A DNA stretch of 64,000 nt from Hypholoma sublateritium FD-334 SS-4 (Eukaryota; Basidiomycota; Agaricomycetes; Agaricales; Strophariaceae): contig KN817520.1 in NCBI GenBank assembly GCA_000827495.1, forward strand, positions 477,700 through 541,699. Reading direction: 5' to 3'. Each line of letters begins with the position of its first letter. Positions within the stretch are counted from its first letter, which is position 1. The translations under genes and the position numbers were made by a program. The notes under the pieces were generated by a model. It was not told the origin of the DNA. It worked only from the letters and a program-made list of their open reading frames with translations, and ran no database searches. This document shows, in pieces, positions 47,303 to 58,000 of this stretch.

Positions 47303-47994
47303 TCAGATCGTCGAGGGGTAGAGCATCTGCGAAGGAAGAATAAGGAACACTGTAAGCAATGGGATAAAGTAATCGAAACGTACGACGCGGACGCTGGCAC
47401 CGAATGCGCGGGGGGGGAGGTTGCTTCGGAATTTTGACTTGACAACACCGGAAGATCCGTGTGGCCTTGTTACTCGTCTGAGCGCATATGATATTGAGCA
47501 TGATAATTAAGATGAGAGAACTATAGCACTCACCCCCAGATGACGCGAACCTTTGAGCCCTGGATCTCTCGCTTGGCCTTGTAAACGAATGCAACGCGCT
47601 AATATCTCCCGTAAATTCCAACCCTGTGGTATTTCCAAACATTGTTGACCGACCTTTCCGAGGTAGAATTGCGCATCTTCCTTGGTGGCGACACCCTCGA
47701 TCTGAATGAGGGAGGTGTTGGGGCGGGTGTTGCGCTTAGCGCGCTTGTGACCCAGGACGCGGCCTTTGCTGTACAATCTAGGAAATTGGAGCGTTGTCAG
47801 CGCATTTCCGACTGAATATTGGCGCAGAGGAGAGGGAATAGGGAGGAGCGGTTTCAATTTGCGGTAGTTCGGCGTTTCGTCATCCAAAGTTTCCTCATGC
47901 CATCCATCGTCTTCCACCAACTTCCAACGAACGTGAATCCTCCCACATCATTCCCTATTCCTCGCAGGTGCATAACTCACCTAGTTGAGCCCAT
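47303..47994 (-). CDS. RPL33: 60S ribosomal protein eL33 (RPL33/RPL35A)
   Basis: Large-subunit ribosomal protein. The tiny first exon encodes MGST and part of an Arg (ATG 47994-47992); a long intron leads to [20 protein letters not shown] then [20 protein letters not shown], then [49 protein letters not shown] and MLYPSTI (TGA 47305-47303). Split by four or five introns as is usual in fungal ribosomal protein genes. About 108 residues, the family length. It shares a 265-base upstream region with the divergent IMPACT-like gene. Confidence 0.95.
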
Positions 47995-48259
47995 TTTCAG
48001 TCTTGAGGTGTGCCGGCGTCGTTGACAATCTTGAGGGGGTGGATTTTGGCGTTACCAGACTGGTGATCGGCGTTAGTTCTGAAGCCTCCAAACCAAACAA
48101 CAGCAAATGTCACCACTCGCCCCTAACTCAAAAACCGAAGTCAAAGCACCTCGTTTTTCCGTCCATCACCGTGCTCATCCTGCGATTTGAGCTCGGACAT
48201 TATATCCATGGCTCAGCTCCTGGAAAAAACCCCAATTTTTGCGTAGATTGCGCATTGTC

Positions 48260-49082
48260 ATGTCCCAGTCTGAATTATTTCTATCGCAAGAACTTGACGG
48301 CAGTCTCGATGCTTTTGTCACTTCCAAACGACCGCAACCCGAACCCGTAGCCACTTCGCAGGAGTTTCGCGATCGCGGGTCTATCTTTGTCGCCAATATA
48401 TACCAAGCCACCAGTCCAGCGCTTGCACAAGCCCGCGTAAATCACCTCAAGCACGTTGTTCATCGCACGAGGAAAGCCACGCACGAAATCTCAGCTTGGA
48501 GATGTATGATCTTGAAATCGGGCCGCACAGGGTTGGGGGGTCCAGATGATTTTGAAATTTCCCAAGGCAAAAAGGACGATGGCGAAAATTGGGCGGGGGG
48601 TAAAGTCCTCAAAGTCATGGAAAATATGGCAGTGATCGACGCGGTGGTCATTGTTAGTCGCTGGTGAGTTTCTATGCTCCAGGGAACATCTGCATTTGCT
48701 TAGTTAAACCATCCCAAGGTACGGCGGCACAATGCTCGGCCCAGCACGCTTTTCTCATATCGAAACATGTGCAGAAGAGGTCTGCAAAAAGTTCAAGCAA
48801 AACGAAGAACTTCAGGACTGTATCACCACTCTACAAACACTGGATGATCTGTTAGCCGAAAACCGCCAGCAACTAGCTAGTCTGACTGCAGATTCATCTG
48901 CCAATGGGGAAGCAACTTCATCGACTATGAATGTGTCCGGGACGCTTTCAATTGCACGCGAACCAAAGAAAATGGACTACCAAACTTTAGATGTCGTTAA
49001 GGCGAAGCGGCTTATACAGGCTCGAGAAAATTCAATCAAGAGCGTCAAGGCCGCAATCGCGAAGAAATTGAACCCTACATGA
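48260..49082 (+). CDS. IMPACT/UPF0029-family protein
   Basis: Contains one UPF0029 (Impact N-terminal) domain: RDRGSIFVANIYQATSPALA, VNHLKHVVHRTRKATHEISA, a W, KKDDGENWAGGKVLKVMENM and VIDAVVIVSRWYGGTMLGPA. The RWYGG..LGP motif is the family hallmark. The N-terminus MSQSELFLSQELDGSLDAFV is short, without the RWD domain of Yih1/IMPACT, so it resembles the uncharacterised fungal branch (yeast YDL177C-like) rather than the Gcn2 inhibitor. The C-terminal 100 residues are helical and charged (coiled-coil-like). One intron (48664-48718) splits RW|YGG; 255 residues. Molecular role unknown. Confidence 0.87.
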
Positions 49083-49352
49083 GTCAGATTTGTATGTTTC
49101 GTATATACGCTGCGCCATCGACTTTTCTTCCTAATCTACAACCACTTACTTGGAGCCTGTTTGTAAACCAGAGCCTACGCACCTTCAAAAGCTGATCAGT
49201 TCGCGTCCGATAGTGCCTCGGAAGGGAGATTAGATATTATTATATATACACAAGAAATCTCATCGTAATTATGTTAGGCATAAGTACTGGATTGTCGAGC
49301 ATACATGTGTGTCGTCCGATGCCATTGGGAACGCATACCACTGCGCCTTGTA

Positions 49353-50848
49353 TTATGACCTGCCGAACAAATTCCATATCTTGGCTAGGGTACCCTTCGG
49401 TTTGGGAGGTTCAGGTTGCGACTGCGACTTGGCCTGTTGGTCGACGGTGGTCTTCGGTTTTACCGAAGTTTCCTTCGAAGGGGACTCTTTGGTAGGAGCT
49501 TGCTTCGGAGGAGTCTGTTTCGGAGAGGTCTGTTTCGGTGGAGCCTGCTTCACCGTTTTGATTTTCGGCTTGGGGTCCTTTCTGCGAACAACAGAATTTG
49601 ATTTCGGTACTGCCGGGGGAATGACGAGCTTGGGGCCTTCAGGCTTCTCTTTCTTCGGAGGGGTCGTTTGTACAGGTTGTTTCGAAGGGATGTCGGTTGA
49701 TGGTGTCTCTGCTGTCGGTGGCGCAGGTTTTTCTGACACGGCTGATGTCGGGCTGGCCTCTTTCACTGTTCCTGGCGAGCTATCTTCAACGCGAGGAGTA
49801 GGGATTGGTGTAATTTCGGGCTCGGGTTTCCGTTTGGGCGTCTTGTGAGAAGCTTTGATTGGGACCGTTTCGGTTTTAGGAGTGGAAGCCGGAAGAGGTT
49901 GGGTTGGTCGCGCAGAACCGCTTGCGCTGGCCGTCTGTGAGGAGTTAGTACTGGCAGAGCTTGGCGCTGTTGCAAGTCGTTTGAAATTAGGTCGGACATT
50001 CCGTGCGCAAATCTGCAAAGCCGCCCTCATGCGAATCTGGTCATAGCCCACTGGGTCGGCGAAAAGCTCCTCGTCTTTGATATTACGGGAAGGATTCAGA
50101 GGGTCTAATCTGGTGAAACCGGCCCAGTTTTGGAAGTGCTCCATGGTGCGATAGGGCGTATTTTGATATATCAGTCCGCGAACGAGTCTATCCGAGAGAT
50201 AATCCTGTGCTATAAGGAATGTGTTCTTTAGTGTGCGTCTTCTCACACATGAGGTGTTGAACGTACTCGAGCGCATAAGACGGAAGCCCAGTAAAGATGC
50301 ATCATCCGAAGTGCTTTCTTTTGATGGTTCTGAGGCCTCGTTATCCTCAAAAAATAGTCGGGATTCGACATCATCGATGCCAATTTCATGAGATGGTTTA
50401 GGAATAGGCGAACGAGGGGCTGTCAAATCAATGCCGTACTCCGGTATGAGGCTGACAGATTGAGGGTCGGCGAAAACGACGAAGGACATCATCTGGTATT
50501 TCATAGTATCTTCATAGTCCTACGGAGAAGGTAAAGTTAGACGGGAACACCTGTGCGAGCGAAACAAGTCGCGACTGAACTACGTACCTTCATGAGGTGT
50601 ACCTGCAAAACCTTTCCGTATCTCTTCTCTATCTCGCGTATTAGACCATAGTATTCCGCAACATCTGACACAGGTCTCCATGTTTTGAGGTACGCGGTTC
50701 GCAATGAGGGCTTTGCTCGAGCTGGGGCGTTTGCTCGAGTTGGCGGCGCGTCAGCGGGTTGGGTAGAAGCGAGCCTAATGTTCAGTTTCTGATTTGTTGC
50801 ACCGCGACATGTAGGGAGCCGCTGGATGCGAGTGGCCCGCGAGAACAT
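49353..50848 (-). CDS. Fungal protein with putative presequence and Pro/Lys-rich repeat tail
   Basis: The start MFSRATRIQRLPTCRGATNQ (ATG 50848-50846) is basic and acid-poor, suggesting mitochondrial import. A compact domain follows: YLKTWRPVSDVAEYYGLIRE, IEKRYGKVLQVHLMKDYED, KYQMMSFVVFADPQSVSLIP, which has the alternating pattern of an RNA-recognition-motif-like fold (weak inference). Then YLSDRLVRGLIYQNTPYRTM and EHFQNWAGFTRLDPLNPSRN. The last 180 residues are low-complexity, with repeated PPKQTSPKQTPPKQAPTKES and SPSKETS units, ending LAKIWNLFGRS. An intron of 57 bases near 50210-50268 is likely. I do not recognise the family by name. It is divergent from the gene at 50983, sharing 134 bases of promoter. 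Confidence 0.75.
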
Positions 50849-50982
50849 GGCGTCACCGTTGGATTCCAGGCAAATTCAGGAATGAACTCAGTTCAGAACA
50901 TTTTTTGGACATTGTACATAAGGTTAGGGCTACGGTTCACCACGCTCCGGCTTCCCACGGCGCGCATCCTTTCCCTCTCACC

Positions 50983-51477
50983 ATGTCCTCGTCGACGAGC
51001 AAGTTCGCTCGCTACAGGCAGGCACTAGCTGCTATATCGACACGCACTGGGACCCCTCTCCCTTCCCTTATCCTCTCATTTGGTATTATTCATGAGATAA
51101 CTGCGATTGTGCCAGTCGTCGGGATCTTCTACGGCGCCAAATCATTTGGGATCGGAGAGCGCGTCGTGTCTGCTGTAATCGATGAGAATCAACAACATAC
51201 TGGAGGGGACGAGAATTATAGCTATGCTAAACAAAAGATGAGAACGTGGGTCGAAGAGGGTGACCGCTGGGCGATCCGGATTGGGAGGCGCTATGGCATC
51301 TTTGGCTACGAGAAACGCGCGCCTGGTGTTGTGGATAATGTTGAAGAGATGGCTCGGGCTACCAACCACATTGCGGGCGATGTGGCAAATGCCGTCGTTG
51401 CGTACGGCGCGACTAAGGTGAAGCGGTTACTCCTAGTGCAAAGAGAGGATGTCACTGAACGAGTGCATCTTGTCTAG
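50983..51477 (+). CDS. Conserved fungal small membrane protein, probably mitochondrial
   Basis: Intronless, 164 residues: MSSSTSKFARYRQALAAIST opens with a basic stretch, then a hydrophobic hairpin LPSLILSFGIIHEITAIVPV and VGIFYGAKSFGIGERVVSAV, followed by a charged helix with WVEEGDRWAIRIGRRYGIFG. The pattern matches small mitochondrial proteins found across fungi (possibly the yeast Mrx11-like group; low certainty). It shares a very short promoter with the presequence-bearing neighbour at 49353-50848, which suggests co-expression. Confidence 0.7.
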   Translation: MSSSTSKFARYRQALAAISTRTGTPLPSLILSFGIIHEITAIVPVVGIFYGAKSFGIGERVVSAVIDENQQHTGGDENYSYAKQKMRTWVEEGDRWAIRIGRRYGIFGYEKRAPGVVDNVEEMARATNHIAGDVANAVVAYGATKVKRLLLVQREDVTERVHLV

Positions 51478-52004
51478 GCACTGCTTCCTGTCAGAATTGG
51501 CGTGTCACTCTATCTATCTCCTATGTTTTCTAGACGCATCATAGAACCTATACGAAAGACGATAATGCAAACCTTTCGCCGGACTTCTTAGACCAACCTT
51601 AGTTCTGTTGAAGTTGCTACTCTTATTGCGACATCACGTAGTACGCTCTCTTCGTCATTTTTCTTGTGCGACTCAAAATTGGTTTTAATCTACTTTTATC
51701 ATTACTAGTTATTTATTTTGCCTCTCCCCTTAGTGGGCATGGTGTGTGGAATCAATGTGGAATATTTGAATTTTGGCCAATGGACTCGTAGTATTTGCTT
51801 CTTATTTGTCCGGATTTGGAAGCTGAATGACCACCAAACACGTCGCCTCCAAAGCTCGTTCCAAACTTGTTCATTTAGGTTCAATCGTCCTCGTTTGGTC
51901 ATCGTAACCCATCGACACTGGATTGTCATCGGAGCTAACTCGCTCGCGGATATGTTCCATTCTTCGAATCGCCGACCGCATTCAGCATCTTGAAGCATTC
52001 TTGA
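51478..52004. other. Intergenic region
   Basis: 527 bases, 3' flank of the small membrane protein and promoter of the NFKBIL1-like gene; T-rich in the middle. No further gene seen. Confidence 0.5.
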
Positions 52005-53225
52005 ATGGCAACCAACAAGCTCAAGCTCAAACGGACCCCGGAGGAGGAGGCACAACGCCGGCTGCGGAAGGAAAGGAGAAAGGAGAGGAAGCGGAAACAT
52101 GTCGATCAGGACTCCCGCACCGGAGCCCCCTCGAAGAAGGCTCGCGGACACGAAAGCTCTTTCTCCCATATGAAATGGGCATCGAGCGACGAAGATGATA
52201 TGGAGATTGGGCCTCAGCCTGCTGGGGCTTCCGGCTCCACTTCAAATATACCCCCTCCTCAGTCTTACGCACATAAGCCTGATTACGACGCGTTGAAGGC
52301 AGAAATAGAGCAGCAGCGGTTCCGTGAGAAGATGTTCGATGCCATGGGCGAAGACGACCGGCTGGATTCCGTGGAGGCGCGATTTAACGACTACGCGCAA
52401 GTGCCGGATCGATGGCGGATGGATGGGGGAAAGTCCCGCCAGAATATATTCGAGGACGATTTTGTTAAGCAGAACCCGGCCGCTATGGACGACGAAGAGT
52501 ACGCGGAGTGGATCAGAGTCGGAATGTACAGGTTTGTGGTACAATTTGGTTATCCAAGATGTAACGTTAACTTAGTTTATGAATGCAGAAAGACCCATGC
52601 AGAAGAATACGCTGAACAGCAGCGCCGGAAGGCCGCTAAAGAAGCCCGACGTGCGGAAGAGAAGGCGCGAAAGGCAGAAACCGCGCGCCTGGAAAAAGCT
52701 GCTGAGGAAGAACGCAAACAGAGGAAACTCGAGAGTGCATCACGGCGGTTAGATTGGGCACGCGAGCAATATAATGCACGCTGGGAAACTCTCCTCACTA
52801 GTGCCGCGGACGCTATAGGTAACGCGCAAGCAATGGGAAATCGTGCTATGCTATCGTTCGATGATATTCCATGGCCCATAGCTACTGCTCATCATCGAGA
52901 CAAACCCGAGAGACGCCATCATTCGAAAACTAAGCCACCAGAAAGCCTCGACGACTTACGGAAATCTATCACTGCGGCGGAGATGACGGCAGACGCGATC
53001 GCGTCGTTTCTGTTGCCTGTTGCCGCGGTGATTTCGGGCGCTGAGCAGGCGTCAAAGAAAAAGGAGAGAAAGGACAAACTCAGGGAAACCTTCCTTCGCT
53101 TTCATCCAGACAAGTTCGAGGGTAGATTCATGAAAAGAATCAAGGAAGAGGAACGCGAAAAGGTACGCGAGGCGATTGGGCAGGTTAGCCGTGCGTTGAA
53201 CACTCTGATGGGCGACGGGGATTGA
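52005..53225 (+). CDS. NFKBIL1 (IkappaB-like)-family protein
   Basis: Related to the C-terminal part of animal NFKBIL1, a nuclear protein tied to mRNA processing. The N-terminus TPEEEAQRRLRKERRKERKR is a strongly basic nuclear-localisation-like helix. The centre is a long charged coiled coil (EEYAEQQRRKAAKEARRAEE and onward). The C-terminus LRETFLRFHPDKFEGRFMKR with VREAIGQVSRALNTLM is the family signature, a J-domain-like HPDKF. No ankyrin repeats are present, as in fungal members. One intron at 52532-52588 is 57 bases long with no stop, so retention would only add 19 residues. Spliced product 387 residues. ATG 52005, TGA 53223-53225. Confidence 0.83.
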   Translation: MATNKLKLKRTPEEEAQRRLRKERRKERKRKHVDQDSRTGAPSKKARGHESSFSHMKWASSDEDDMEIGPQPAGASGSTSNIPPPQSYAHKPDYDALKAEIEQQRFREKMFDAMGEDDRLDSVEARFNDYAQVPDRWRMDGGKSRQNIFEDDFVKQNPAAMDDEEYAEWIRVGMYRFVVQFGYPRCNVNLVYECRKTHAEEYAEQQRRKAAKEARRAEEKARKAETARLEKAAEEERKQRKLESASRRLDWAREQYNARWETLLTSAADAIGNAQAMGNRAMLSFDDIPWPIATAHHRDKPERRHHSKTKPPESLDDLRKSITAAEMTADAIASFLLPVAAVISGAEQASKKKERKDKLRETFLRFHPDKFEGRFMKRIKEEEREKVREAIGQVSRALNTLMGDGD

Positions 53226-53862
53226 AACGATTTGGTATGTCTCTGATGGTCAGTAGACATGAAGTTTGTAAAATATGGACTGACACCTTTCTCCGCAGCT
53301 GCGCCTCCGATTCCTTGACGAACCATATATGTGCTCACGGCCTCACACCACTCTTCTCGCGCACACGCCATAAATATCTTTCAGCAGACGTGAAGATGTG
53401 AATGCCTAGCGATGCATCATACTTTTCTGCATAACCGCGGCAACACTGAACCTGGACAGCAGCGCCAAAACAAGCTCCTGAAGTTATATCGTGCGTTGAA
53501 CAAACGATCGGAACTGCGCAGCTGGTGAAAACTGCCAAGGAAGGGTTGCGAGAGAGGCTCTGGATCCTGACTGCTTCGGCGAATGTTTTTGAGCGACGGT
53601 TACTGTCATAGTATGTGGCTGTCCATGGCCGATGCATAATTTTCTTCCCGGCATTTCCTGCCCGACATCAGTCAAACATTTGCTTGAAAAACGTGGATGG
53701 TAGAATCCCCGCAGTGATTGTATTATTCTTGAAACCAAGGACGTAAATTACCCAGACTCCACCTACGTAGAGTTTCGCAGCTATAGCAATATCTTAGTTG
53801 CCTTGTAAATTTTTAGACAATCGCGCCGCGCGAAAAGGGAACAATTGGATCGGCGTGACCCA
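53226..53862. other. Intergenic region
   Basis: 637 bases, 3' flank of the NFKBIL1-like gene. Only short frames. No feature recognised. Confidence 0.5.
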
Positions 53863-53877
53863 AGTTGGCCGAGGACA

Positions 53878-53917
53878 TCTGGGAATTGGAAAAACCGGCG
53901 CTCTGAACCGGCGATCA
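53878..53917 (+). repeat. Left terminal inverted repeat
   Basis: Opens TCTGGGAATTGG and closes GAACCGGCGATCA; a perfect inverse of 54875-54914. Confidence 0.95.
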
Positions 53918-54874
53918 CCACCGGCGGAACGGCGGCAATGTTCTACCCGGCCATGTGACACCGAACGCGAACTGCCCCCCAACTCGAAGTTCGAACGCGA
54001 CTCGGAGTCCGGACGCGACAGACGGTAGACCTAAGTACTTACTGGCAACTGCTCTGCATGGTGAACAACACTGATTTGGGCGATGCCAGAGGTGTGATGG
54101 ATTCAGGTGAGGATTGGATTCTTTGATCAGAACCAACCCCTTGCTTACTTTAGGGGTCCAGTGGACCGCCCTTTTTATTCCAATGTTTATAGTAATTCTA
54201 CCTACTTAATACATGTCAAAACTTAGGTCGGAGTGATGAGCAAGTGACCATTGAGGGGGATAAAGGTGCTGTGGCAGAGAAATGGTAGAATATTCATGAA
54301 TGAGCGACAGCGACCATCACAACGATGCCGTTGTTGTGCATGGCCCCCTGGCGTTGTACGCAATCAACGCCTCCGTCACTCTAAACGGAGCTGTAGATGG
54401 CAACATTCCCCGTGCGGCGAGCATGGTGCACACGAAGAGGCGCCCAATGAATGCCCCTGTGGGTGCAAACACTCAGGTTAGCAGGTGCACCATGCTCTGT
54501 CACCTGTGTGGGTAAGCTCTCATCGCAGGTGTCCGCACGGCGGCGTCTGGAAACAACGTCTCCCTGGAGGTGCGGGAGATACGGAGGGGTGATGGCGGCG
54601 ACACACAAGCAGAGCGGGGTCGTAGTACTGGAGGTGTGGCTGACGTCTACGCGACACAAATCGTGTGCGGGCGTATCAGCCCAATATTCTTTGCCTGTTA
54701 AAAGCGGCGGGCGTTGGGGCACCAGGTATTCGGTGGAGATTGTGGCATTGTCTTTGAAGATACTGAAGGGTAGAGTCCTGGTCCTGGATGTCAGACACGG
54801 CGGTGGCACGACAGGGCACGACTGACAAGCCTCTGCAGGCCTCCGCCCACCAACGGCGGACTTTGCCGCCGGAC

Positions 54875-54914
54875 TGATCGCCGGTTCAGAGCGCCGGTTT
54901 TTCCAATTCCCAGA
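54875..54914 (-). repeat. Right terminal inverted repeat
   Basis: Opens TGATCGCCGGTTC and closes CCAATTCCCAGA on the plus strand; exact reverse complement of the left repeat. Confidence 0.95.
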
Positions 54915-55095
54915 CTTTATCAGTTGGCCGAGGCATTGTTTGGGGGCCACAAGTACGGCATCATGTCAGTGCCGGCAAAACACAGCCGCTTCGCCTCCAG
55001 CTCCACCCCTTCTTCACACCCGACATTCTTTTCCGGTCCAATTTGAACGCTTATTGGCGTACTTCGACCCCTTTTTCAGTGGACAGCCATAAATC

Positions 55096-58000
55096 ATGAC
55101 CTCCATCATCGACAACACTCTCTCAAATGTCAATTCTCGGACGCTGGCGCCCACAGCCGTTGGCTCGCAGGTCGCGTTAATGAGCATTGTTTCCGTGAGT
55201 AGATTAGGCCCTGAGTGCAGCCCGCAAGTTATCTGACTTGCCTCAGGTTGTCACCATACTTCTGTTCAACTTTCTACGGCCTAAAAACAAGGTATGTGTA
55301 CAATATTTTCAACACAATGACTGCGGAGCAGGTGGAATATCTGCGGGGTCCATCACGCCAAGTATATACTGCCCTGGAGGACCCTTGCCGATGAACTCAT
55401 CCAAATCATCCGTGACTAACTTCCACGGTTTGTTCTACAGATCATCTACGAACCAAAAGTGAAATACCATGAAGGCACCAAACCACCGCCTCGCATATCC
55501 GACTCTCTATTTGGCTGGCTGCCACCACTGATACACACGAAAGAGCCAGAACTTCTCGACAAGATCGGCCTTGATGCGGTCGCGTTCCTCCGTTTCCTCC
55601 GCCTCCTACGCCTGCTGTTCAGTGGCATTGCGATCATCACTTGTGGCATCCTAATCCCAATTAACATCATTTACAACCTCAAGAATGTTGACTCCACGGA
55701 TCGTGACATCCTCAGCATGCTTACCATCCGAGATGTCAGCGGGAGCTTCCTCTATGCACACGTTGTTGTCTCATACCTCATCACCTTCCTCATTGTCTTC
55801 TGTGTGAACCTGCACTGGAAAGCAATGGTACGACTTAGGCACACGTGGTTCCGGTCTCCTGAATACCTCCAGTCATTCTATGCCCGCACGTTACAGGTTC
55901 GACGCGTGCCCAAGAAATTGCAAAGCGACGAAGGCCTCACTGCTATCTTCGAGTCCGTGAAAGTCCCCTACCCGACGACGAGCGTGCATATTGGTCGGAA
56001 AGTTGGCAAGCTTCCTGAGCTTATTGACTATCACAATCAAACAGTCCGGGAGTTCGAAGAGGTACTGGTCAAATATCTCAAGGGCGGGAAGATAAAGGCG
56101 AATAGGCCCACCATCAGGATTGGCGGGCGGTGTGGGTGCGGCGGAACAAAGAAAGATGCTATCGATTTTTACACGTACGTTACTTTATTGCATAGTACAT
56201 CTTCGCATTTCAAACCATTACTACCAGCGCAAAGCTCAAGCGCACGGAAGCTGCGATCGAAGAATACCGAACGCAAATTGACACTCGCAAGGCTGAGAAT
56301 TATGGATTTGCGAGCATGGCCGCTGTCCCCTACGCTCACATTGTAGCCAAGATGATTGCGGGTAAACATCCCAAAGGCACAGAAATTGAACTGGCTCCTA
56401 ATCCCAAGGACATTGTATGTTTAGTAGTCATCGTGTGTCCTCCGTGCTCCACAACTCAACTCATTTACAGATCTGGACTAACATGAACGCCTCGGACGCT
56501 GAACTTGCTCGGAAGAAAACTCTGGGTTTCGTTTGGTTGTGTGCTGTCTGCTTCTTCAACACCGTCCCACTGTTTGTTATCTCCGTCCTGGCTAACCTGA
56601 ATTCTGTAAGTAGCTTGTTCGCGTATCTTCATACTTATCCTGAAATACTGACTCTTGACTTTAGCTCAGAACGTACGTTCCTTTTTTGGAAACATGGTTC
56701 AACGACTCTCCTTTCTCCTTTGCGTTCATATCTGGTGTTTTGCCCCCTGCTATCTCCGGGCTCTTTGGGTTTTTCCTACCGGTCGTGATGCGTTGGCTGT
56801 CCAAGGTAAAGAAGCAATTTCAACATACTTTGTCTGTACAGAACTGACTGTTTGTGTCTGTAACAGTACATGGGCGGTCTCACGCATTCCAAGCTCGATC
56901 GCGCTGTCGTTGCTCGATATTTTACATTTTTGATCATCTCGCAATTAATCATATTCACCCTTATTGGCGTTATCTTTAGTGAGTTAGTAACCGCATGTGT
57001 AACGCTAGATCTCTGACGTCTGTGGCGCAGATTCTGTACAGCAAATCATCATACAGATCGGCAAGAAAGCTAGCTTCAAGGAAATCATTGACAATCTTCA
57101 CGGTAAGCTTGCTGCCTCGAATTTTTTTTTGTTGCCGTTTGACATCTTGAATCTGCACCTAGAACTACCGGCACGTATCAATCAAACATATATCAATCAA
57201 GCGTCGTATTGGTTAACATATTTCCCGTACGTTGATCAACGCGAGGTAACTATGAATTGTCCCCTGCTAACCATGAGGATATTCTGTATTGCAGCCTTCG
57301 TGGTTTCCTCGCCATATTTGACTTGGCCCAGATCATCAATCTGTTATGGTTGTCCTTTAAGACCCGGTATGTGTAATCTATTGGAGTTTTATCGCATCTT
57401 AAATCTCTTCGTTTCCAGCGTATTTGGCCGGACACCTCGAGATATCCGCGAGTGGACGCAACCCCCTGATTTCCAATATGCTGTTTATTAGTGAGTTTTC
57501 TTCTTGAGCATTATACAAACACACTTACTTATGCTCTTTTAGCTCCAATATTGTAAGCAATCTTTATCCTCGTTTCTATTATAGTGAACAAAATGTTCAT
57601 CAAACATTTTTAGTTGTTCATGGGTGCAGTCGGACTCGTATTCGCTCCCCTCGCTCCTTTGGTCGTCCTAGCTGCGGCGATCGTGTTTTGGATGAGTTCA
57701 TGGGTGTACAAGTACCAGCTCATGTTCGTCTTCGTTTCCAAAGTCGAAAGTGGAGGGGTGCGTGCAGTTTCACTGCGCATCCGACGCCTGAGCTAACCTC
57801 GCCAAATCAGCGTATTTGGAACGTCGTTGTCAATCGCCTTTTGGTCTGTGTTATCCTCATGCAGTTACTGATGCTTTTGAGTATGTTTTATTGTATTTGA
57901 CGGTAGTTTTCCCTTTCAACTGACGCCATTCGCAGCAATCGGCCTTCAATTCGGCTTCAAAACCTTCCGTTGGATTTCCACAATTCCTCCCATGTTCATC

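Larger units (their letters stand above)
53863..54933. mobile_element. Candidate non-autonomous DNA transposon with 40-bp perfect terminal inverted repeats
   Basis: A 40-base sequence beginning TCTGGGAATTGG at 53878-53917 recurs as its exact reverse complement at 54875-54914, enclosing about 960 bases. Just outside, the 12-base direct repeat AGTTGGCCGAGG is present at 53863-53874 and 54922-54933, 3 and 7 bases from the inverted repeats, a possible target-site duplication though longer and less snug than usual. The inside has only short frames (the longest, about 124 codons at 54451-54825, shows no transposase motif), so the element would need enzymes from elsewhere. The superfamily is not determined. 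Confidence 0.7.
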
